Source: Streptococcus hyovaginalis DSM 12219
Lineage (GTDB): Bacteria; Bacillota; Bacilli; Lactobacillales; Streptococcaceae
Reading direction: 5' to 3'
Assembly: GCF_000420785.1 (NCBI RefSeq)
Contig: NZ_ATVP01000003.1
Location: 62,001 to 126,000, forward strand
Length of the DNA: 64,000 bases
This document shows, piece by piece, positions 1 through 8,849 of the stretch. Numbering within the stretch: position 1 is the stretch's first letter; every line of letters starts with the position of its first letter. Made by a program: the position numbers and the translations under genes. The notes below the pieces were generated by a model, which ran no database searches, was not told where the DNA came from, and was given only the letters and a program-made list of their open reading frames with translations.

Positions 1-130
1 TACGATCATTTCCCCAAGTATCTTTAATATTAGCCCAGGAACTAGATTGTAGTATATTAGTCAGTGGATGATTGATTACAAACTGATCGTGTTCTTCAGC
101 AGAAATACCGATTTTTACAGAATATGTCAT
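1..130 (-). CDS. FemABX/MurN-like peptidoglycan branch aminoacyltransferase (5' end only)
   Basis: Only the first 43 codons lie in the window; the gene runs off the left edge. The visible N-terminus contains LQSSSWANIKDTWG, which resembles the opening of FemA/FemX/MurM/MurN transferases. Those enzymes add amino acids from aminoacyl-tRNA to the lipid II stem peptide at the inner face of the membrane. The ATG overlaps the TAA stop of the upstream HAD gene (TAATG), so translational coupling is likely. Family assignment rests on a short stretch, and the exact paralogue cannot be told. Confidence 0.7.
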   Translation of the reverse strand, partial: MTYSVKIGISAEEHDQFVINHPLTNILQSSSWANIKDTWGNDR

Positions 131-939
131 TAGTTTAATACCCACTCTCTAATAGCATGTGCGACGCCAGATTCTTCATTTGATTTGGTAATGTACTTAG
201 CGATTTTTTTGAGTTCTGGCACACCGTTTTCCATCACAACTGGCGTTCCTACAACTTCAAGCATGGCGCGGTCATTTTCCTCATCACCAATAGCCATAGT
301 CTCTTCCATAGAAATTCCAAGTTGTTTAGCAAGTGCTTTGATAGCATTGCCTTTGCTGACACCTTTATCGACAACTTCAAGGTAGAATGGTTTGGACTTA
401 ACCAACATGAAGCGATTTGCAAAATCTTCTGGGATGTTAGCAATCGCTGCGTCAAGAACCTCTGGCTCATCGATAAACATGATTTTAACGATTTCTTTAT
501 TTGCCATTTCCTCTGGTGTGCGGTAATAAACAGGCATATCCACCAAGGTTGCTTCATGGATAGTGTATTTTCCAATATCGCGGTTGGCTGTATAAATGCC
601 GTCTTTTGTAATGGCGTGCATATGAACACCGAGTTTTCTCGCCATTAGCTCGATGTCAAGGTACTCTTCATATGAAAGAGGAACCTTGACAATATCAGAA
701 CCTGTATCTGTTTCTTGAACCAGTCCGCCATTGAAGGTAATGACATAATCACCTTTGTCACGCAGATTGAGTTCATCAAGCATTGTTGTAACACCTGCAA
801 TAGGACGTCCTGTTGTGATGATAATTTTAACACCAGCTGCTTTAGCATCCTGAATGGCAGCAAAAACTTCGGGTGTGATTTCTCTGTTTTCATTTAATAA
901 AGTGCCATCGATGTCAATGGCAACAAGTTTGATAGACAT
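130..939 (-). CDS. Cof-type HAD-IIB sugar-phosphatase-like hydrolase
   Basis: Predicted 269-aa cytosolic phosphatase of the Cof/YidA branch of the HAD superfamily; such enzymes dephosphorylate sugar phosphates and related metabolites, but the substrate cannot be inferred. HAD motif I is DIDGT with the nucleophile pair D9/D11, and motif IV is GDEEND near residue 216. A longer frame opens upstream to 1005, but ATG 939 is preceded by AGGAGACGAC at good spacing and the family fold starts at MSIKLVAIDIDG, so I chose it. The gene is followed directly by the FemABX-like gene and is probably co-transcribed with it. Confidence 0.9.
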   Translation of the reverse strand: MSIKLVAIDIDGTLLNENREITPEVFAAIQDAKAAGVKIIITTGRPIAGVTTMLDELNLRDKGDYVITFNGGLVQETDTGSDIVKVPLSYEEYLDIELMARKLGVHMHAITKDGIYTANRDIGKYTIHEATLVDMPVYYRTPEEMANKEIVKIMFIDEPEVLDAAIANIPEDFANRFMLVKSKPFYLEVVDKGVSKGNAIKALAKQLGISMEETMAIGDEENDRAMLEVVGTPVVMENGVPELKKIAKYITKSNEESGVAHAIREWVLN

Positions 940-976
940 AGTCGTCTCCTTTTTCCGTAAAAAGTGCTTCCTATCT

Positions 977-1005
977 AGTTTACTAAAAAACTGCCATTTT
1001 GTCAT
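977..1005 (-). promoter_or_regulatory. Putative promoter of the HAD/FemABX genes
   Basis: On the minus strand an ATGACA -35 (1000-1005) and a TAAACT -10 (977-982) are 17 bp apart. The -35 lies inside the terminator hairpin of the upstream HD gene, so termination and initiation share sequence. The -10 is only a 4/6 match. Confidence 0.4.
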
Positions 1006-1010
1006 GGCAG
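984..1010 (-). terminator. Terminator of the HD-domain gene
   Basis: On the minus strand CTGCCAT and ATGGCAG form a perfect 7-bp stem with a 6-nt loop, followed by six T residues. It begins eight bases after the HD gene stop codon. Confidence 0.85.
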
Positions 1011-1018
1011 AGCTTAGA

Positions 1019-2320
1019 TTATGGGGTGCTGGTCAGGTGGCCATTAGAGATAAATTTTTGGAAGTTTACCTTGTCTTGTGTGAATAAATCATCTGTTTGC
1101 AACATTTCTTTTGGAAAGTAAAATCGTCGGTCACCATGGATATTACCCGATAAAGATGCTACTAGTGGTGATAAGGCTGATAACTCTTCTTTGCTTCCAT
1201 CTTTTTCAGCGATATCTATCTGTGTACGTGGTTTGTTGCTTTTAGGTTTATAGACATCGTAAGGCAAGTCTAGATTGATGTGAATGCCTGTGTAGTAATC
1301 GGGATCAAATCCGGTCTGCCTCACTAATTTTATCATTTCATTTAACTGCGACGCATTTTCCTCATCAAAACTAATTGAAGTTAAGAGCTTGCGATTGATG
1401 AATCGGCTAGCCAAGTCTTTTAGAATGCTGTCTTCACTAGTTATCCAGCTTTGAAAATAGGTATTCATGACACCATCGTCTAGAGCTAGGTAGTTTGCTA
1501 GACTGGGATTTTTTTCGAAGAATGGGATGAGATTTGGAGATGTCTGTTGAAAGTATTGTGGATGATTTTGATAAAGAAATTTAGCACGTTTTAAAAGATT
1601 TTGCAAGAGAACTTCCATAGCACGACTGGCGGGGTGAAAATAAACTTGCATATACATTTGGTAACGGCCAATCAGATAATCCTCTACGGCGTGCATGCCA
1701 TTTTTAGCAAAAACAATACCATTTTCAACAGGTTGAATAACGCGTAAAATCCTTGTTAAATCAAACTGTCCGTAGGAAGTGCCAGTGTAGTAGGAGTCAC
1801 GAAGTAAGTAGTCCATGCGGTCACAGTCGATTTGGCTGGAAATGAGTTGAACAACCTGTTTGTTAGCATAGGTATGGTCAATGACACTGGCGACTTTTTC
1901 TGGGAAATCAGGCGATACTTGACGCAGGATAGCGTTGACTTCGGTTTCTGGATTGGTAATGATTTCCTGTGTGTAGGCTTCGTGGTCTGTCTCAAAGAGT
2001 AACTCGAAAGTATGGGAATAGGCACCATGTCCAATGTCATGAAGCAAGCCTGCTACCATTGTAATGAGAGATTCTTCGGGATTCCATTTATCAGCGTATT
2101 GTTGTTCGAAAATCTCTGTTACACGACGGGCAATATCATAAACACCAAGACAGTGGGAGAAGCGGTTGTGCTCGGCTCCGTGAAAAGTATAAGAAGTTGT
2201 AGGGACTTGTTTAATACGACGTAGGCGTTGGAATTCTTTGGAATCGATTAATTGTGCAATGATAGGCTCTTTCACATGGATGTAATTGTGGATGGGATCG
2301 CGGAAAACTTTTTCTTTCAT
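1019..2320 (-). CDS. HD-domain phosphohydrolase (YwfO-like, dNTPase family)
   Basis: 433-aa protein of the HD superfamily resembling Bacillus YwfO, related to dGTP triphosphohydrolases. Metal-binding residues are visible as FSH (H56), LLHDIGHGAYSH (H94-D95) and a downstream DCDRMDYLLRD. Expected activity is removal of triphosphate from deoxynucleotides or a related phosphohydrolase reaction. ATG 2320 is used because AAAGGATATGCT precedes it and the family N-terminus (FRDPIHNYI) starts there; a longer frame to 2341 lacks a Shine-Dalgarno. The gene is monocistronic, with its own terminator. Confidence 0.88.
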   Translation of the reverse strand: MKEKVFRDPIHNYIHVKEPIIAQLIDSKEFQRLRRIKQVPTTSYTFHGAEHNRFSHCLGVYDIARRVTEIFEQQYADKWNPEESLITMVAGLLHDIGHGAYSHTFELLFETDHEAYTQEIITNPETEVNAILRQVSPDFPEKVASVIDHTYANKQVVQLISSQIDCDRMDYLLRDSYYTGTSYGQFDLTRILRVIQPVENGIVFAKNGMHAVEDYLIGRYQMYMQVYFHPASRAMEVLLQNLLKRAKFLYQNHPQYFQQTSPNLIPFFEKNPSLANYLALDDGVMNTYFQSWITSEDSILKDLASRFINRKLLTSISFDEENASQLNEMIKLVRQTGFDPDYYTGIHINLDLPYDVYKPKSNKPRTQIDIAEKDGSKEELSALSPLVASLSGNIHGDRRFYFPKEMLQTDDLFTQDKVNFQKFISNGHLTSTP

Positions 2321-2352
2321 AGCATATCCTTTCAATGGCATAAGTTGATTTT

Positions 2353-2358
2353 ATTATA
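2353..2358 (-). promoter_or_regulatory. Extended -10 promoter of the HD gene
   Basis: The minus strand carries TGCTATAAT, a consensus -10 with the extended TG motif, about 33 bp upstream of the ATG. No strong -35 is seen, as is usual for extended -10 promoters. Confidence 0.6.
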
Positions 2359-2365
2359 GCAAAAA

Positions 2366-2394
2366 TTGCTGGAATCCTCATAAATTGGTACAAT
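2366..2394 (+). promoter_or_regulatory. Promoter of the DUF1934 gene
   Basis: TTGCTG (2366-2371) and TACAAT (2389-2394) are separated by exactly 17 bp, 28 bp before the ATG. It faces away from and overlaps the HD promoter region. Confidence 0.75.
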
Positions 2395-2421
2395 GTAAAG
2401 ACTAAATTGAAGGAAGCTTTT

Positions 2422-2817
2422 ATGAAAATTATCATTGATAACAAAATTATGATGGATCATGACCTTGATATGGTTCATGAGGAAGCAGATGGGGAGTATA
2501 AGGAAAAAGGTGAGTTTTCTTATCTCATTTATACTAATTCGGAAAAAGAGCGGGTGGTTCTTAAGTTTAACGAAGAAGAGTTGATGGTTACTCGTTTTAG
2601 CAAGCCTCAGAGCATTATGAAATTTGAAAATGGAAATTTTGCGGCAGCCCAAATCCCGTCTCCGTTAGGATTGCAGCGTTTGGTTACTAAAACCACACAA
2701 TTTGAACTGAATCAATCTGCTCAGGAGTTAATACTTCATTACCAACTGTTACCCCATCCTGAAGCAGAAGAAGCCTTGGCAGACTATCAGATGCGTTTAC
2801 GCTGGGAAGCGAAATAA
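2422..2817 (+). CDS. DUF1934 (YwiB-like) beta-barrel protein
   Basis: 131-aa cytosolic protein matching the DUF1934/YwiB family, small calycin-like beta-barrels of unknown biochemical role that are common in Firmicutes. The pattern of short strands (SYLIYTNSEKERVVLKFNEE and the C-terminal LILHYQL) fits. ATG 2422 has GAAGGAAG upstream; an in-frame TTG five codons earlier overlaps that ribosome binding site and is unlikely. It is a single-gene unit with its own promoter and terminator. Confidence 0.85.
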   Translation: MKIIIDNKIMMDHDLDMVHEEADGEYKEKGEFSYLIYTNSEKERVVLKFNEEELMVTRFSKPQSIMKFENGNFAAAQIPSPLGLQRLVTKTTQFELNQSAQELILHYQLLPHPEAEEALADYQMRLRWEAK

Positions 2818-2850
2818 AGGATAGTCTATAAAAGTAATCTCAAACAATAA

Positions 2851-2861
2851 TTATCAGATGA
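2851..2861. promoter_or_regulatory. Possible auxiliary GntR operator
   Basis: TTATCAGATGA is a near match, read on the other strand, to the TCATCTGATGA core of the two promoter operators. Its centre is about 75 bp, seven helical turns, upstream of the operator at 2926-2936, so looping is possible. Inferred only from similarity. Confidence 0.4.
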
Positions 2862-2865
2862 ATTT

Positions 2866-2897
2866 AGAGTGTTTTTGCTAAAAAACACTCTTTTTTT
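2866..2897 (+). terminator. Terminator of the DUF1934 gene
   Basis: AGAGTGTTTTT (2866-2876) pairs with 2881-2891 around a 4-nt loop and is followed by a run of T. It insulates the glucuronide operon from the housekeeping gene upstream. Confidence 0.88.
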
Positions 2898-2917
2898 AAC
2901 TTTAAACAAAAAATATA

Positions 2918-2969
2918 TTGACAAATCATCTGATGAATAATAGAATATAGGTAAATAAAAACGCTTTCA
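2918..2969 (+). promoter_or_regulatory. Glucuronide operon promoter with GntR operator and cre site
   Basis: TTGACA (2918-2923) and TAGAAT (2941-2946) are 17 bp apart. The spacer holds the palindrome TCATCTGATGA (2926-2936), identical to the one in the kdgA promoter, so a bound repressor would block RNA polymerase. TAAAAACGCTTTCA (2956-2969), one mismatch from the cre consensus, follows at about +3 and is a probable CcpA road-block. GCTTTC/GAAAGC further downstream could form a small leader hairpin just before the ribosome binding site. Confidence 0.8.
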
Positions 2970-2994
2970 CAAGAAAGCTTCAAGGAGGCGACTT

Positions 2995-4542
2995 ATGATG
3001 AGTCATAAAAAAGATCGAAGTGAAGATGTTACCTACAATCGGGCGAAACTGTGGCAGATTATTTTATTTGCGGCAAATAATACGTCTACCAATATTTATC
3101 TGGTAGCCTTTAGTTTTGTTGCTTATTTTTCTACAGGTGTCCTTGGTTTAGCGGCTATTTTTGTTAGTCAGTTGATGGGTTATATTCGTATTTTTGACGG
3201 GTTTATTGACCCAGCTATCGGTGCCTTAATTGATAAGACGAATACTAAATTTGGTAAATATCGTCCTATTCTTGTCTTAGGTAACTTGATTACAGCTCTA
3301 TCATTTCTATTCTTGTTCAATATCCATCATTTTGGTAAAGGAATGGTTATGCCATTGTTTATTGTGGCTTTAATTATCCATAAAATTGGTTATTCTATGC
3401 AACAAACCATTACCAAAGCTGGTCAAACTGCTCTTACTAATGATCCCAAGCAACGTCCTATCTTTAACATTGTTGATGGTATCATGACAGCTATTTTATT
3501 TTCAGGAAGTCAGATTGTCGTTTCTAGTTATTTAGTCAAAAAACATGGCGGCTTTACGGAAAGTTTCTTTATTGAGTTGATGTGGGAGGTTATCCTTATT
3601 TCAGCAGTCCTTGCCGTATTTGCCATTATTGGTATTTGGAAAAAAGATAATTCTAAATACTTTGGACTAGGTGGTGAGAAAAACAAGAAAACATCACTCA
3701 AAGATTACTGGCAAGTTATTAAAGGAAATAAACCTTTGCAAGTCCTTTCCTTGTCTGCCGCTCTTGTTAAATTCTGTACACAATTGTTTGGTGATGCTGT
3801 TGTCACTGTCATGCTCTTTGGGATTCTTTTTGGTAACTATGCCCTATCTGGTGCTATCTCAGCGATGATGGTCATACCAAATATACTCGTAACAACCTTT
3901 GCAGCCAGTGTGGCGCGTAAAAGAGGGCTTCGAAGTGCTTATATTTTAGCTCTGCAGATTGGTATCGTTGGTTTAATGGCTATGGGGGCTCTTCTTTTCT
4001 TCGGTGAACAAGGTGGCTTGAGCTTTACAAAATGGACACCGTATAGCGTTGCTTTTGTTATTGCCTATATCTTTGCACGTTACTTCTCATCAGCACCGTC
4101 AGGTCTTGTTTTGACGATGGGAGCTGATATTTCAGACTATGAAACGTCTGTCTCAGGGCGGTATGTTTCAGGTATGATTGGAACCATTTTCTCATTAACG
4201 GATTCAGTGGCATCTTCTTTTGCACCGATGGTTGTGGGTTGGGCTCTTACTTCAATTGGTTTTGCCAAAGACTATCCAACGGCAGAAACACCTTTGACAC
4301 CAGAGTTGAAAATGATGACAATTATTTTATTTGCCATTATCCCAGCAGTTTTCTTACTGGTCTCACTTTTCTTGATGAAATTCTATAAACTTGATAAAGA
4401 AACGATGGTTCAAATTCAAGAAAAAATTCATACGATGAAAGCGGCTCGTGATAAAGAACGTGCGATGGCTATTGCTAAAAATGTTCCATTGTCAGATATG
4501 GATTATGTTGATTTATCAAAATATCCAGTAGATGATAAATAA
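2995..4542 (+). CDS. GPH-family glycoside:cation symporter, probable glucuronide transporter
   Basis: 515-aa polytopic membrane protein of the glycoside-pentoside-hexuronide (MelB/GusB) family with about 12 hydrophobic segments. The diagnostic early region contains FDGFIDPAIGALIDKTNTKFGKYRP, typical of GPH cation-site helices (here residues about 69-95). It heads the operon with kdgK and the beta-glucuronidase, so uptake of beta-glucuronides or hexuronates is inferred; the sugar itself is not shown by sequence. The C-terminus has an extra charged cytosolic tail of about 45 residues. Two tandem ATGs (2995, 2998) follow AAGGAGG; either could be used. It lies directly behind the GntR-controlled promoter. 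Confidence 0.85.
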   Translation: MMSHKKDRSEDVTYNRAKLWQIILFAANNTSTNIYLVAFSFVAYFSTGVLGLAAIFVSQLMGYIRIFDGFIDPAIGALIDKTNTKFGKYRPILVLGNLITALSFLFLFNIHHFGKGMVMPLFIVALIIHKIGYSMQQTITKAGQTALTNDPKQRPIFNIVDGIMTAILFSGSQIVVSSYLVKKHGGFTESFFIELMWEVILISAVLAVFAIIGIWKKDNSKYFGLGGEKNKKTSLKDYWQVIKGNKPLQVLSLSAALVKFCTQLFGDAVVTVMLFGILFGNYALSGAISAMMVIPNILVTTFAASVARKRGLRSAYILALQIGIVGLMAMGALLFFGEQGGLSFTKWTPYSVAFVIAYIFARYFSSAPSGLVLTMGADISDYETSVSGRYVSGMIGTIFSLTDSVASSFAPMVVGWALTSIGFAKDYPTAETPLTPELKMMTIILFAIIPAVFLLVSLFLMKFYKLDKETMVQIQEKIHTMKAARDKERAMAIAKNVPLSDMDYVDLSKYPVDDK

Positions 4543-4550
4543 AATGAATT

Positions 4551-4580
4551 GCAGTTGCCCTTTTTGAAGCAACTGCTTTT
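4551..4580 (+). terminator. Intra-operon hairpin, possible attenuator
   Basis: GCAGTTGC (4551-4558) and GCAACTGC (4569-4576) form a perfect 8-bp stem followed by only four T. It sits between the transporter gene and kdgK and probably lowers rather than stops downstream transcription, or protects a processed 3' end. Confidence 0.55.
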
Positions 4581-4601
4581 ATACTAAAGGAGGATAGAAA
4601 A

Positions 4602-5639
4602 TTGAAGAAAAAAGTTGTTGCATTTGGTGAAATCATGTTAAGATTGTCGCCCCCACAACATCAAACATTGACACAGGCTACTCAATTAGACTGTCAGTTT
4701 GGTGGATCTGAATTGAATGTTCTATCGACTTTGGGGCAATTAGGGCATACGGTTTCTCTGGTGTCAGCTATTCCTGATAATGACTTGGGACATATGGCAG
4801 AATCATTCTTATTTGCTCACCAAATTGGACAAGAACATTTGGTGAAAAGTGGGGATAGATTGGGGATTTATTACTATCAAAAAGGTTTTTCCCTAAGAAA
4901 TAGTCGTGTTCTTTATGATCGCAAGTTCTCGTCATTTTACGAGTCGCAATTATCAGATTATGATTTAGAGGCTATTGTTGAGGATATGGATTGGCTTCAT
5001 GTTAGTGGCATAACGGTAGCTTTGAATCCCAATATTTACGCTATTGCTCTTGCTTTAATGACTAAGGCAAAGGAAAAAAATATCCCTATTTCATTTGATT
5101 TAAATTACCGAGAAAGCCTTTGGGACTCTTTTCAACAAGCGCGTGACGATCTGTCTAAGTTGGTTGCTCTGGCGGATGTCTGTATCGGGATTGAACCTGT
5201 TTCCCTATTGACGGATAAAGGAGGGGATTTGAAGGATGAGTTAGGATTGACGAGACCTTACAAAGATCGTGAGGTTCTGTTAACCGTTTTAGAGACAATG
5301 GCTGATCGGTATGGTTTGAAATACATCGCCTTTACAGAAAGAGAAATTGGCGCAACGAATGAGTACTTGTTAAAAGCTTACCTCTATGATGCTCAAGAAG
5401 CTATCCTACATGAAACGGATAGGGAGGCTATTCAAGTTTTGGATCGCGTAGGAACTGGCGATGCCTATACGGCTGGGATTATTTATGGATTGCTTGAAAA
5501 TGTTTCAGTTCCAGAAGTTTTAGAACTCGGTATGGCTAGCTTCAAATTTAAACATACCATTGAAGGTGACATCAATATCGTCACTAAAGATGATATTGAA
5601 CAGTTTATGAAAAAAGGTGACTTGGATATTAAACGATAA
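4602..5639 (+). CDS. kdgK: 2-keto-3-deoxygluconate kinase (PfkB family)
   Basis: 345-aa PfkB/ribokinase-family sugar kinase. The C-terminal signature RVGTGDAYTAG places the catalytic base at D287; the N-terminal FGEIMLRLSPP and GGSELNV motifs are those of KDG kinases. It should phosphorylate 2-keto-3-deoxygluconate to KDPG, the step before kdgA. The start is a TTG at 4602: AAAGGAGG lies eight bases upstream and no ATG is available without losing the conserved first strand. It is the second gene of the transporter-kdgK-uidA operon, twelve bases before uidA. Confidence 0.9.
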   Translation: MKKKVVAFGEIMLRLSPPQHQTLTQATQLDCQFGGSELNVLSTLGQLGHTVSLVSAIPDNDLGHMAESFLFAHQIGQEHLVKSGDRLGIYYYQKGFSLRNSRVLYDRKFSSFYESQLSDYDLEAIVEDMDWLHVSGITVALNPNIYAIALALMTKAKEKNIPISFDLNYRESLWDSFQQARDDLSKLVALADVCIGIEPVSLLTDKGGDLKDELGLTRPYKDREVLLTVLETMADRYGLKYIAFTEREIGATNEYLLKAYLYDAQEAILHETDREAIQVLDRVGTGDAYTAGIIYGLLENVSVPEVLELGMASFKFKHTIEGDINIVTKDDIEQFMKKGDLDIKR

Positions 5640-5651
5640 GGAGAAAAAGAT

Positions 5652-7445
5652 ATGTTATACCCAATTTTAACGAAAACACGTAATGTTTATGATTTAAATG
5701 GTTTATGGAATTTTAAACTTGGTGACCATAATCCCCAAGAGCTCTTAGCTTCAGATGAGGTTATGACTGTTCCGACCTCTTTTAACGATGTGCTTGTAGA
5801 TCAAGCTAAGCGAGATTATATTGGTGATTTTTGGTATGAACGTTTTGTTGAGATTCCTGATATTACCAAAGAGCAAGAAGCTGTTTTACGCTTTGGTTCT
5901 GTAACTCATTATGCCAAAGTCTATGTGAATGGGGAATTGCTTGGAGAACATCGCGGCGGCTTTACACCGTTTGAGGTGCTTATTCCTGATCATTTGATGA
6001 AAGAAAGTCGTCTCAAAGTTTCTATCTGTGCAAATAATGAACTCAATTATACGACGTTGCCAGTTGGGAATTATAGCGAAGAACTTCAAGAAGATGGTAG
6101 CCTTAAAAAGAAAGTTCAGGAGAACTTTGATTTCTTCAACTATGCGGGGATTCATCGCCCAGTGAAGTTAGTGATTCGCCCTAAAATCCATCTTTCAGAT
6201 CTTGTTGTCACGAGCCAACTATCTGATGATATGACTTCTGCTGTTGTAAAAGTGGATGTGACCAGCAGTCAGCCTGTCGATGATGTTAAAGTAAGTATTT
6301 TTGATGAAAATCAACAAGAAGTTGCCGTCTTGGAAAATGGGCAGGCTGAGCTGCTAGATGTTCGTCTATGGGAAGTTTTGGATGCTTATCTTTACACTGC
6401 ACATGTTGAACTTATCAAGGATGGTAAGGTTTTAGATGTTTATGATGAGCCGTTTGGTATCCGAAGTGTTCGAGTGGCGGACGGTCAATTCTTTATTAAT
6501 GAAAAACCTTTTTACTTTAAAGGTTTCGGAAAACATGAAGATACCTTTATCAATGGTCGTGGGTTGAATGAGGCAGCTAATTTGCTTGATTTAAACTTGC
6601 TTAAAGAAATCGGTGCCAATTCCTTTAGAACCTCACATTATCCTTATTCTGAAGAGATGATGCGCTTAGCTGATAGACTAGGGATTGTTGTTATCGATGA
6701 AGTTCCTGCTGTCGGGCTTTTCCACAATTTTAATGCTTCGCTAGATGCATCTCGAGGAGGCAATGAGACGTGGAAACGTTTAGAGACGAAAGCGGCCCAT
6801 GAACAAGTGATTAGCGAATTGGTTCAAAGAGATAAGAATCATCCTTCGGTTGTTATGTGGGTCGTGGCTAATGAGCCAGCGAGTCATGAAGACGGGGCGC
6901 ACGAGTACTTTGAACCCCTAATTAAGCTATACAAGGATTTAGATCCTGAAAAACGCCCTGTAACCTTGGTTAATATCATGATGGCTGATCCAGAACATGA
7001 TAAAGTTATGGATTTGGTTGATGTTATTTGCCTTAACCGCTATTACGGCTGGTATGTGCATCACGGTGATTTGAAAAAAGCAGAAGAAGGCTTGCGGAAA
7101 GAGTTAGAAGATTGGCAAGCGCTTTATCCAGATAAACCAATCATCATGACAGAATACGGAGCAGATACCCTTCCAGGTCTTCATTCCATGTGGAATATCC
7201 CTTATACAGAAGAATTCCAAATTGATTTTTATGATATGAATCATAAAGTCTTTGATGAAATTGCCAATCTCGTAGGTGAGCAAGTGTGGAATTTTGCTGA
7301 TTTTGAAACAAATCTGATGATACTGAGAGTACAAGGTAATCACAAAGGACTGTTTTCAAGAAATCGTCAGCCAAAGAGTATTGTTAGGAGTTTTAAAAAA
7401 CGCTGGGATAGTGTTCCGAATTATGGTTATAAAGCTAAAAAGTAG
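5652..7445 (+). CDS. uidA: Beta-glucuronidase, glycoside hydrolase family 2
   Basis: 597-aa GH2 enzyme very close in layout to E. coli GusA/UidA: a jelly-roll domain (about 1-180), an immunoglobulin-like domain (about 180-275) and a TIM barrel. The acid/base lies in VANEPASHE (E408) and the nucleophile in MTEYGADTLPGLH (E501), matching E413/E504 of E. coli. The NRYYGWY loop with the downstream ENFDFFNYAGIHRP segment supports glucuronidase rather than galactosidase. No signal peptide is present, so it acts in the cytosol on imported glucuronides. Start ATG follows AAGGAG and is coupled closely to kdgK. No terminator is evident before the inserted IS110 element. Confidence 0.96.
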   Translation: MLYPILTKTRNVYDLNGLWNFKLGDHNPQELLASDEVMTVPTSFNDVLVDQAKRDYIGDFWYERFVEIPDITKEQEAVLRFGSVTHYAKVYVNGELLGEHRGGFTPFEVLIPDHLMKESRLKVSICANNELNYTTLPVGNYSEELQEDGSLKKKVQENFDFFNYAGIHRPVKLVIRPKIHLSDLVVTSQLSDDMTSAVVKVDVTSSQPVDDVKVSIFDENQQEVAVLENGQAELLDVRLWEVLDAYLYTAHVELIKDGKVLDVYDEPFGIRSVRVADGQFFINEKPFYFKGFGKHEDTFINGRGLNEAANLLDLNLLKEIGANSFRTSHYPYSEEMMRLADRLGIVVIDEVPAVGLFHNFNASLDASRGGNETWKRLETKAAHEQVISELVQRDKNHPSVVMWVVANEPASHEDGAHEYFEPLIKLYKDLDPEKRPVTLVNIMMADPEHDKVMDLVDVICLNRYYGWYVHHGDLKKAEEGLRKELEDWQALYPDKPIIMTEYGADTLPGLHSMWNIPYTEEFQIDFYDMNHKVFDEIANLVGEQVWNFADFETNLMILRVQGNHKGLFSRNRQPKSIVRSFKKRWDSVPNYGYKAKK

Positions 7446-7594
7446 TATAATAGCCATAAAAGGTTTAAGTCTAGTGGTAAAAAGTCAATAGAAAGTTGAT
7501 TAATTTTTAGTTGATTTTTTAGAAAAAAGGGTGCACTAAAAACACCTAGTGAAAATCGCTTTTTTCACCAGCTTATCCAGGACTTGTGCGATAA

Positions 7595-8845
7595 TCACTT
7601 ATCTTCCATAAGTCTCCTTGGTGGCGTATAGAGTTGGCTGTGTAGTACCGCATCCACCAGACGCACAAATTTTCTAGCGGTTAAGACGATGGTTCGTTTG
7701 TGTTGATGTTTAGGAACTTCTTGATACTTCTTCATGTAAAAGGTTTGATACTCACTATCATGTCGCCTCACTGAGTTGGCGGCTTCAACTAAGTAATAAC
7801 GGAGATAGCGGTTGCCTCGTTTTACAAGTTTCGTATTTTGAGAGTTAGTGTTCCCAGATTGATTCTGTTTCCAATTCAATCCTGCATATTTAGCGACTTG
7901 AGGATGGTCTTTAAAGCGTTCAATCTGTCCAATTTCAGCGATAATTCCTGCAGCGTAAACTTTACCAACACCAGGCACAGAAGTTAAACACTGGTATTCA
8001 GGAATGACTTCGACCATGTCTTCAATAGCTTTATCAATATCCTTAATCATTTGTTCCAGATTTCTGATTTCTCTAGCCAATAGCCCAAGAATGACATTGA
8101 CAGAATCCTGTTGGAGCTTAGGCAGGCGATAAGAACCACGAATGGCCGCTTGAATGGCTTTAGCTAGCTTTTCAGGCGCTTTGAATCGTCCTCTTCCTAG
8201 CTTCTGAAGAAATTCTGCCAGATCTTCGAGAGCAATAGTGGCTAATTCGTCTAGGGAGTAGTCTTCTGTCATTAGAGAGATGATTGTGCTAGACCAAAGA
8301 GAATTCGTTAGATTCTCATTCTTGATTTCAGTTGATAAGGTATTGCACTTGTAGTAGATGTTCTCAATAAAGTGCTGCTTGGTCTTGGTCAACTGCTCAA
8401 TGAGTTGAAGCCTGGTTCTGGTCAAGTGCTGGAGCGCCATGTATTTCTCTTACTTGAGAAAAGCAGGTGAGAATCGCTCAATACGGAAATAATCGGCAAT
8501 GTAGAAGGCATCAAGGGTATCATTCTTGTTTTCTTCAAAGGCCTCCCGGTATTTCTTAATCTTATTGGGTTGTTCGACCATGACTTCAACCTTTAGAGCT
8601 TTCAAGTCGCTGTCTTCATGAAAAAACATGGCAGGGTGAAAGCTGTAGAGACTGGTGGCTTCCATTCCAATGACGATGCGTTCAAACGAATAGATGTCAT
8701 TGAGTTCGAGAATTTGTTTCTTGATTTCAGAAGCACCTACTAGGTCATTAGGAAGAGAAGCTGTAAAGGGAGTTGTTGTATCACTCAGCATGATACAGAC
8801 ATCTAATTTGGTAGAGCTAACGTCTAAGCCGACAAAACATTTCAT
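7595..8845 (-). pseudogene. IS110 recombinase split by an in-frame TAA
   Basis: Read from ATG 8845 (MKCFVGLDVSSTK) the frame encodes 416 codons with one internal TAA at 8450-8452 (codon 132). The N-terminal half is the RuvC-like DEDD domain, with D8, E62, D109 and D112. The C-terminal half, after ATG 8438-8440, is the Transposase_20 domain, with a GVGKVYAAGIIAEIG helix-hairpin region and the putative catalytic serine in QSGN (codon 330). No frameshift exists; one base change (for example CAA to TAA) explains the break. The stop is followed nine bases later by an in-frame ATG, so restart and assembly of two halves is conceivable; simple inactivation is the default view. Confidence 0.85.
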
Positions 8846-8849
8846 TTGT

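Noticed and set aside
127..133. Overlap of two minus-strand genes as an annotation error
   Set aside because: TAATG stop-start overlap is a normal coupling arrangement and both frames are protein-like.
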